A stretch of 13,021 nucleotides of DNA from Candidatus Poseidoniaceae archaeon (GTDB lineage: Archaea > Thermoplasmatota > Poseidoniia > Poseidoniales > Poseidoniaceae). Made by a program: the position numbers and the translations under genes. This document shows positions 8,226 through 13,021 of the stretch, piece by piece. Under the pieces are notes generated by a model. The model did not search any database and was not told the origin of the DNA. It saw only the letters and a list, made by a program, of their open reading frames with translations. Position 1 is the first letter of the stretch, and every line of letters starts with the position of its first letter. The stretch spans positions 542 to 13,562 of the forward strand of contig DUJJ01000149.1 in the NCBI GenBank assembly GCA_013329865.1, in the 5' to 3' direction.

Positions 8226-11120
8226 ATGCGACGAGTTTTGGTTGGGGTAAGCCTCACCCTGCTATTCCTTGTATCAACTTGTAGTCCGGTTGTTGGCAAC
8301 CTCGAAGCCGACTACGCGATGAATGCTGGAGCCCGTGATTCAAACATCGTAATCGCTGAACTTTTCGTCAGTCCAAATAATCTGGTCGCTAACGATACAT
8401 CAGACAATGTTTACGGCTCAGTTGACTGGAACGGTGATGGAGATTATGGTAAATTCAGCGATCAATTCATCGAGGTATGGAATTCTGGTGATACGTCTCA
8501 GGATGTTTCAAGTTGGTTATTATCAACAACCAGTGGCAGTCCACCCTGTCAGTTGCCATACAATACTACACTGGGCGCTGATGAAAGAATTGTTATCTTC
8601 AGGGCTGACTCTGACCTAGACCTGAGTTACTATGATGGAGAAACTGTTTCAATTTCAGATACGTCACAAAATGTCATACATTCAATGTCATTTCCTGCTG
8701 GTGATTCGAGTTACGGATTGTCATACATCTCAGATGGGGGAACGATTAGCAAAGACGACCCGACGCCCGGACGGGCTGCAGATTTTACGGATTCCTACAC
8801 AGTTCCGGACAATATTGTGAATTGTTATAAATTAAGCAATACGGATTCTTCAAGGGCATTCCTTCTCAAAGGAAGAGTTGTCACCATGGATGGGGAGACA
8901 AATGTCATTAACAACGGCAATGTAATGGTTAGAGACGGTAAGATAACCGGTGTATGGGCGTCGAACAATAACCCCCCTGCGGGGGTAGATTTCACTGATG
9001 TCCCAATCGTCGAAACCGATGGGACGATATATCCGGGATTGATTGATTTACACAACCACGTTCATTACAATCACATCCCATTGTGGGATTTCGAGGTTCA
9101 CCTTAGTGATTCTCAAAAGTCCGAGGAAGGTGGCTACACCAACCGATATCAATGGGGCAATAACTGGGATTATGGTCCGAGTATAACTTGGATGAAAACC
9201 AATATCCAGTCCTCCTATCGCTGGGATATGGCGAGTGAACAGATGAAGTATGCCGAAGTTCAAGCAGTATCTGGAGGAGTAACTGCAATGCAAGGCTCGC
9301 CAAGTTCCGGCACTCAAGCCTGGGACAGTATCCTGTCCCGTAATGTCGAATTATACAACTTCGGCCAAGATGGTATCTCGACCTGCGCAGTGTGTGGTGC
9401 TGCGGATGATGATTACACTGGTAGTCACCTAATCAGTCAAAGCGAAGCTGGAACACTCAACGCATGGTTTGTTCATCTTTCAGAGGGTGTTGACCAGTCC
9501 AGTAAAGATGAATTTGATGCTTTGTGGAATAAAGGTCTAATCATGGACGAAACTATAGTAATTCACGGCACTGCTTTGGATTCCTCGCAATTCACTCAGA
9601 TGGCAAGTGTTAATTCTGAATTAGTATGGTCCCCGTTATCCAATCTGTTGTTATATGGTGATACGACAGATGTTGTTGCTGCCCATCAAGCCGGAGTAAG
9701 TATTTCCATTTCACCTGACTGGGGACCCAGCGGATCAAAAAATAACCTGCATGAACTCAAAGTAGCGGACATGTGGAACAGCAACAACCTCAACGGTTAC
9801 TTCAGCAATTACCAACTGGTAGAAATGGTTACTTCAAATCCAGCTGACGCCACGGGTTGGGCACCATTTGTCGGCCGCATAAAGGCCGATTTGTATGCTG
9901 ACTTGGTAGTCATAGACACGTTTCATGAAGATCCCTATCGAAATCTGATTGAGGCCATAGACGCCGATGTTGCGCTTACGGTGGTTCAGGGTAAGGCTGT
10001 GTTTGGTGATGTCGACATTATGCAACAATTGCAGGGCGATGACTGGGAATATGTCAATGCTACCAACTTCCAAAAAGCAGTAGATGTAACATCACTTACC
10101 GAAGTTGATGGTAGCCAAACCTTCGCTGAGATAGAGGCGGGATTAGCAATGGCAATGCGTCATGAGTATGACGATATGAAGGCAAATTGGGTAGAATTTA
10201 TTGGCGATACAGATGAAGAGATTAATGCTTGGCTGAACACCACCTTCGATGGCGATTACCGAGATGAGGTAAATCGGCTCAAGAATATGACTCTAGACCC
10301 AATCTATACCAGTGGTGACGCAAGATATTTTGACGTGATTAACCGTTCATCGCATGCCAATTATCACATCGACATGTCAAAGTTGTATGATAACTATTAC
10401 ACCGTTGAAATGGTAAATGGTGACAGAACCAACATCAACGTCCAACTACCTGATGACGCAAACAACGGCAACAACAACAACGACAATACCAACACCGGCG
10501 GCGACACTACAACACTACCCGGACCTGTCGATAACAATACTGTCGATAATGAGGACGATATGTTCGCTGATTTACCCAATGATCAATTTACTGATGAAAC
10601 TGAGGCAGACCAAGCGACAAAAAATCAGTTAAAACTAATTCTTGGGCTAATAGTAATAGTTCTGTTATTCGGTCTGTATGTTGTTAGTCGGACCGATGAT
10701 AGTGATGAATTACTAAACTCACAAACCTCAGTCATCGATAAGATGTGGGATGATGATGAAGCAAATCAATCCGATTACACTGTAGATAATACTGCTATTG
10801 ATACAGCTGCATCTGATACCATTGACATCAAGGATAAGGTGGCTAGTGCAATGAAATCCTCCGGTCTTTCCGCGGTCAGATTATTTACCGCAATTGACCA
10901 AACCGAGGACGGTTTTGTTTCTCGCCGAGAAATTAGAACCGCAGTAAACACACTGCTCAAAGACTCGGTGAAAGTTTCTGACATTGACGCTATGCTGGAG
11001 GCGTTTGATACCAACGGTGATGGGGTCATCAGCCTCGATGAATTCCTGACTGTGATGGAGGCGCACCAGCCGAAACAGTTTGTTCCGGTATTACCGGACC
11101 TCAAACCACCGCCCAAATGA
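8226..11120 (+). CDS. Exported membrane-anchored amidohydrolase with lamin-tail domain and C-terminal EF-hands
   Basis: A 964-residue mosaic surface enzyme. A signal peptide (about 1-24) is followed by a lamin-tail domain (about 40-195) containing the Asp-rich loop DWNGDG (from 67) and FIEVWNSGD. The amidohydrolase (about 212-600) is of the Atz/Trz/SsnA type. It has metal ligands His276 and His278 in DLHNHVH, His417 with Glu420 in VHLSEG, His447 in VIHGTAL and Asp498 in SPDWGPSGS, and then SNPADATGW and ADLVVID. This set predicts a metal-dependent hydrolase or deaminase outside the cell; the substrate is unknown. An Asn/Asp-rich stalk (about 744-775) leads to a transmembrane helix (about 804-821). 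The acidic tail beyond it holds two EF-hand loops, DQTEDGFVSRRE (891-902) and DTNGDGVISLDE (928-939). Start ATG 8226 has a signal peptide directly behind it and a weak AAAGGT ribosome site. The gene is divergent from thioredoxin and convergent with the acyl-CoA dehydrogenase. Domain calls are strong; topology is inferred. Confidence 0.9.
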   Translation: MRRVLVGVSLTLLFLVSTCSPVVGNLEADYAMNAGARDSNIVIAELFVSPNNLVANDTSDNVYGSVDWNGDGDYGKFSDQFIEVWNSGDTSQDVSSWLLSTTSGSPPCQLPYNTTLGADERIVIFRADSDLDLSYYDGETVSISDTSQNVIHSMSFPAGDSSYGLSYISDGGTISKDDPTPGRAADFTDSYTVPDNIVNCYKLSNTDSSRAFLLKGRVVTMDGETNVINNGNVMVRDGKITGVWASNNNPPAGVDFTDVPIVETDGTIYPGLIDLHNHVHYNHIPLWDFEVHLSDSQKSEEGGYTNRYQWGNNWDYGPSITWMKTNIQSSYRWDMASEQMKYAEVQAVSGGVTAMQGSPSSGTQAWDSILSRNVELYNFGQDGISTCAVCGAADDDYTGSHLISQSEAGTLNAWFVHLSEGVDQSSKDEFDALWNKGLIMDETIVIHGTALDSSQFTQMASVNSELVWSPLSNLLLYGDTTDVVAAHQAGVSISISPDWGPSGSKNNLHELKVADMWNSNNLNGYFSNYQLVEMVTSNPADATGWAPFVGRIKADLYADLVVIDTFHEDPYRNLIEAIDADVALTVVQGKAVFGDVDIMQQLQGDDWEYVNATNFQKAVDVTSLTEVDGSQTFAEIEAGLAMAMRHEYDDMKANWVEFIGDTDEEINAWLNTTFDGDYRDEVNRLKNMTLDPIYTSGDARYFDVINRSSHANYHIDMSKLYDNYYTVEMVNGDRTNINVQLPDDANNGNNNNDNTNTGGDTTTLPGPVDNNTVDNEDDMFADLPNDQFTDETEADQATKNQLKLILGLIVIVLLFGLYVVSRTDDSDELLNSQTSVIDKMWDDDEANQSDYTVDNTAIDTAASDTIDIKDKVASAMKSSGLSAVRLFTAIDQTEDGFVSRREIRTAVNTLLKDSVKVSDIDAMLEAFDTNGDGVISLDEFLTVMEAHQPKQFVPVLPDLKPPPK
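8971..8986. repeat. GC-rich inverted repeat (hairpin) inside the amidohydrolase gene
   Basis: The sequence ACCCCC-CTGC-GGGGGT is a perfect 6-bp stem (five G:C pairs plus one A:T) with a four-base loop. It encodes the NPPAGV stretch early in the amidohydrolase domain. It stands out from the AT-richer surroundings. It could be chance from Pro and Gly codons, since no T-run follows to make it a terminator. Confidence 0.5.
10461..10490 (+). repeat. AAC-rich low-complexity tract coding the Asn-rich stalk
   Basis: This is a short, imperfect run of AAC codons with interspersed GGC, GAC and AAT codons. It codes for the Asn/Asp/Gly/Thr stalk between the catalytic part and the membrane helix of the amidohydrolase. 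Such a tract may vary in length between strains by slippage; that is inference. Confidence 0.55.
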
Positions 11121-11176
11121 ACTGGATGATTTCAATCCATATTGTAAATCACTGATTCATTGCCAGAAATTAATCT

Positions 11177-12328
11177 CTACTCAACATAATCCCTGTTTAT
11201 TTCGCGACTGATAATTAGCCGTTGAATTTGACTAGTGCCACCAAAAATCTGGTAGATTTTTGCCCCTCTCATACGCCTTGCAGCCGGGAATTCTTCAGAG
11301 TAACCGTAACCGCCGAAGATCTGTACTGAATCGGTAGTAACCTCCATACCGATATCTGCTGCGTAACGTTTTGCGTGGGCAGCAGCCAATGTTGCGGGTT
11401 CGCCTTTGTCTAACAGGTCTGCCGCTTTGTACGCCAGCAACCTAGCACCCTCTATTTTGGTGCTCATGTCGGCTAACATGAATGATATGGCTTGGTGATG
11501 AAAAATCGGCTTGCCAAAGGTCTGACGCTGATTAGCATATTGCCAAGCTTCCTCCATTGCTCCACGTGCATTGCCTAGAGCATGCGATGCTAACATTGGT
11601 CTGGAGCGATCGAATGCTACCATGGCTTGGAGCCAGCCCCCTCCTTCAACTCCACCAACCAGGTTAGCCCTAGGTACCCTTACGTTATCGAAACTTACCG
11701 ACCGCGTATCTGAAGATCTTTGGCCCATCTTTTCTTCTTTCTTACCGACTGACAATCCCGGAGAGTCTGCTTCAACAATAAACCCACTCAACGAATGACG
11801 TGAATCAGCCGCTGAGGTCTTTGCTAACACATAGAACCAGTTAGCATGCCCTGCTCCACCAATCCACATTTTAGCACCATTGAGAACGTAATCATCACCA
11901 TCAAGTGTCGCGGTAGTCGTCATGGCTCGCACATCAGAGCCGGCCCCTGGCTCAGTAACGCAATATGCTGAGATTTCACCATCGCAAACTCGCCCGAGGA
12001 ATTTCTGTTTCTGTTCCTCAGTACCCCCGTATATGAGTGGATGGCAAGCCAGCATTGTGACTCCCGTGATGGTGGCAAATCCCGGGTCACCACGACCTAG
12101 TTCTTCATTGATCATAACCTCGTCCAGATAACTTAATCCAAGACCACCATACTCCTGCGGGATTGTACAATTAAGCAAACCCAGTTCGCGCGCTTTGTGG
12201 ATAGCAGCCTCCGGAAATATTCCGTTGCGGTCCCATTCTTCGGCATTTGGTATCAACTCATCGTCAGCAAATATTCTTGCCAACTCGACCAACATATCCT
12301 GTTCCTCTGTCAAAGTAAAATCGACCAT
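11177..12328 (-). CDS. Acyl-CoA dehydrogenase family flavoprotein
   Basis: A flavin-dependent enzyme of 383 residues, the normal family length, predicted to oxidise acyl-CoA to trans-2-enoyl-CoA and pass electrons to an electron-transfer flavoprotein. I chose ATG 12328 (MVDFTLTEEQ), the usual family beginning; the frame extends to TTG 12340, adding four residues (MPIS) unlikely to be used. Numbers here count from that TTG. Seen in order: the helical N-terminal domain; the flavin/substrate signature YCVTEPGAGSD (126-136); the middle beta domain with KMGQRSSDTRSVSFDNVRVP; and the C-terminal helical domain with QIFGGYGYSEEFP and IYQIFGGTSQIQRLI. The usual catalytic glutamate of the MCAD type (YEGT) is replaced by Gly367 (FGGT). 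The alternative position used in isovaleryl- and long-chain enzymes is Ser246 (FDRSRP). Family membership is secure, but the substrate and the catalytic base are not. It is convergent with the amidohydrolase, 56 bases away. Confidence 0.93.
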   Translation of the reverse strand: MVDFTLTEEQDMLVELARIFADDELIPNAEEWDRNGIFPEAAIHKARELGLLNCTIPQEYGGLGLSYLDEVMINEELGRGDPGFATITGVTMLACHPLIYGGTEEQKQKFLGRVCDGEISAYCVTEPGAGSDVRAMTTTATLDGDDYVLNGAKMWIGGAGHANWFYVLAKTSAADSRHSLSGFIVEADSPGLSVGKKEEKMGQRSSDTRSVSFDNVRVPRANLVGGVEGGGWLQAMVAFDRSRPMLASHALGNARGAMEEAWQYANQRQTFGKPIFHHQAISFMLADMSTKIEGARLLAYKAADLLDKGEPATLAAAHAKRYAADIGMEVTTDSVQIFGGYGYSEEFPAARRMRGAKIYQIFGGTSQIQRLIISREINRDYVE

Positions 12329-12350
12329 GCTGATAGGCAAAAACGCTTAC

Positions 12351-12356
12351 ATTTAA
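12351..12356 (-). promoter_or_regulatory. Candidate TATA box of the acyl-CoA dehydrogenase gene
   Basis: On the - strand this reads TTAAAT within GGTTAAATG, centred about 25 bases before ATG 12328. That is the distance expected for an archaeal promoter of a leaderless mRNA. No Shine-Dalgarno precedes the ATG, which agrees with leaderless initiation. The 108-base gap after cysS is large enough for an independent promoter. The motif is short, so this is only a candidate. Confidence 0.3.
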
Positions 12357-12436
12357 CCTATGTGTTTAGATTAAATTGCAAATTCAGCGTTGTGTTAACA
12401 CCACATTTTCTTACTACTACAACAATGTATGACAAA

Positions 12437-13021
12437 CTACGCTAAATCCCAGTCTGGGCCGTCTGGTGAATCTGTAACTATTACGCCCATTGAGTTTAGT
12501 TCATCACGGATACTATCGGCTGTTGCCCAATCTTTGTTGGCTCTTGCTTCGGTTCGTTTAGCAAGGAGTTGTTCAACTTTTGCTGCCACTGCGGCTTTGC
12601 GCGGGTCCTCCTCGGGTTCGATAAGCGCAAATTCTCGAGTCGGCAAAATCCCCAGAACTGCTCCAGCTGATTCCTCTAGCCAATCAACTGCATAATGAGC
12701 GAAGGCATCACGATCCGTGTCGTCTAGACCACTGCCTAGAATTTTGGATATTTCGCGCACTCCACCAAGGACCTTCGCTACTGCTTCGCGCGAATTAAAA
12801 TCATCATCCATGGCTCTGGCGAAGCCTTCGCCTATCTTTTCCAACATCGCTAGTGACTTGATAAGTGGTTGCTGTGAGGTAATATCCGGTTGTGGCAGTG
12901 CTATTGGAGACTTAGTAGTCATTCCTTTCAGGGCGTTAATGTAGCATTCTAATACACGGTTGTAATTACGCTCTGCATCCTTTAGTAGCGACTCATTCAT
13001 ATCAATTGGTGATCGGTAGTG
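12437..13021 (-). CDS. cysS: Cysteinyl-tRNA synthetase, C-terminal 194 residues (5' end outside window)
   Basis: Class I synthetase that charges tRNA-Cys in the cytoplasm; only the C-terminal part is in the window. The open frame runs through the right edge and begins HYRSPID (bases 13001-13021). This is the family motif at the end of the catalytic domain, so the ATG at 13000 is internal and not the start. Next come the conserved AMDDDFNSREA helix (bases 12782-12814), a long helical bundle, and the typical tail KDWATADSIRDEL followed by DSPDGPDWDL. The zinc-binding and KMSKS parts lie outside. The stop is TAG at 12437-12439. A 108-base gap separates it from the acyl-CoA dehydrogenase on the same strand. 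Confidence 0.96.
   Translation of the reverse strand, partial: HYRSPIDMNESLLKDAERNYNRVLECYINALKGMTTKSPIALPQPDITSQQPLIKSLAMLEKIGEGFARAMDDDFNSREAVAKVLGGVREISKILGSGLDDTDRDAFAHYAVDWLEESAGAVLGILPTREFALIEPEEDPRKAAVAAKVEQLLAKRTEARANKDWATADSIRDELNSMGVIVTDSPDGPDWDLA

Noticed and set aside
8271..8282. Lipobox-like VSTC in the signal peptide of the amidohydrolase
   Set aside because: Thr directly before the Cys does not fit the lipobox, no Gly or acidic residue follows it, and the protein already has a C-terminal membrane helix as anchor.
11123..11139. Hairpin TGGAT-loop-ATCCA between the convergent amidohydrolase and acyl-CoA dehydrogenase genes as a terminator
   Set aside because: The stem is only 5 bp and AT-containing, no T-run follows on either strand, and archaeal termination does not depend on such hairpins.
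12338..12340. TTG as the start of the acyl-CoA dehydrogenase
   Set aside because: The ATG four codons later gives the standard family N-terminus, and a TATA-like tract sits at the right distance for that ATG.
12998..13000. ATG as the start of a small separate gene at the right edge
   Set aside because: The frame continues upstream as HYRSPID, the conserved CysRS motif, so this is an internal methionine of a truncated gene.

Overview
The window looks like ordinary chromosome from a mesophilic, probably marine, euryarchaeon of the Thermoplasmatota, most like Marine Group II/III (Poseidoniales-type). This is inference from several signs. The IleRS and CysRS ends are of archaeal type. A MutS-like ATPase carries an N-terminal helix-hairpin-helix. 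Two lipoproteins have a lipobox ending G-C-(F/I)-G followed by an acidic linker. There is a large acidic, Asn/Asp-rich exported enzyme with a lamin-tail domain, and upstream regions have archaeal TATA-like tracts but few Shine-Dalgarno sites. I see no phage, transposon, CRISPR, tRNA or rRNA signal. Coding density is very high, and no gap exceeds about 110 bases.

Layout, left to right: the 3' part of ileS (+, cut by the left edge); a lipoprotein with a probable beta-propeller of BNR/sialidase type (+); then, convergent and abutting it with no bases between the stop codons, a HhH-MutS-like ATPase (-). Upstream of that on the same strand are an S15/CocE-type alpha/beta-hydrolase lipoprotein (-) and a thioredoxin (-). 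The spacing of 47-54 bases allows a thioredoxin > S15 > mutS-like transcript. A divergent 87-base region separates thioredoxin from a 964-residue exported amidohydrolase (+). That protein reads signal peptide, lamin-tail domain, metal-dependent amidohydrolase, Asn-rich stalk, transmembrane helix and a paired EF-hand. Convergent to it is an acyl-CoA dehydrogenase (-), and at the right edge is the C-terminal part of cysS (-).

Functionally, two aminoacyl-tRNA synthetase ends frame a block with a cell-surface theme. Three of the inner proteins are exported or surface-anchored: the propeller lipoprotein, the S15 peptidase/esterase and the amidohydrolase. This fits a heterotrophic archaeon that degrades peptides and amides at its surface, with the acyl-CoA dehydrogenase working in fatty- or branched-chain acyl-CoA oxidation inside. 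The most notable items are the amidohydrolase with a predicted cytoplasmic EF-hand tail, and the acyl-CoA dehydrogenase lacking glutamate at both known catalytic-base positions. I did not find a convincing defence system or other wholly new multi-gene system.
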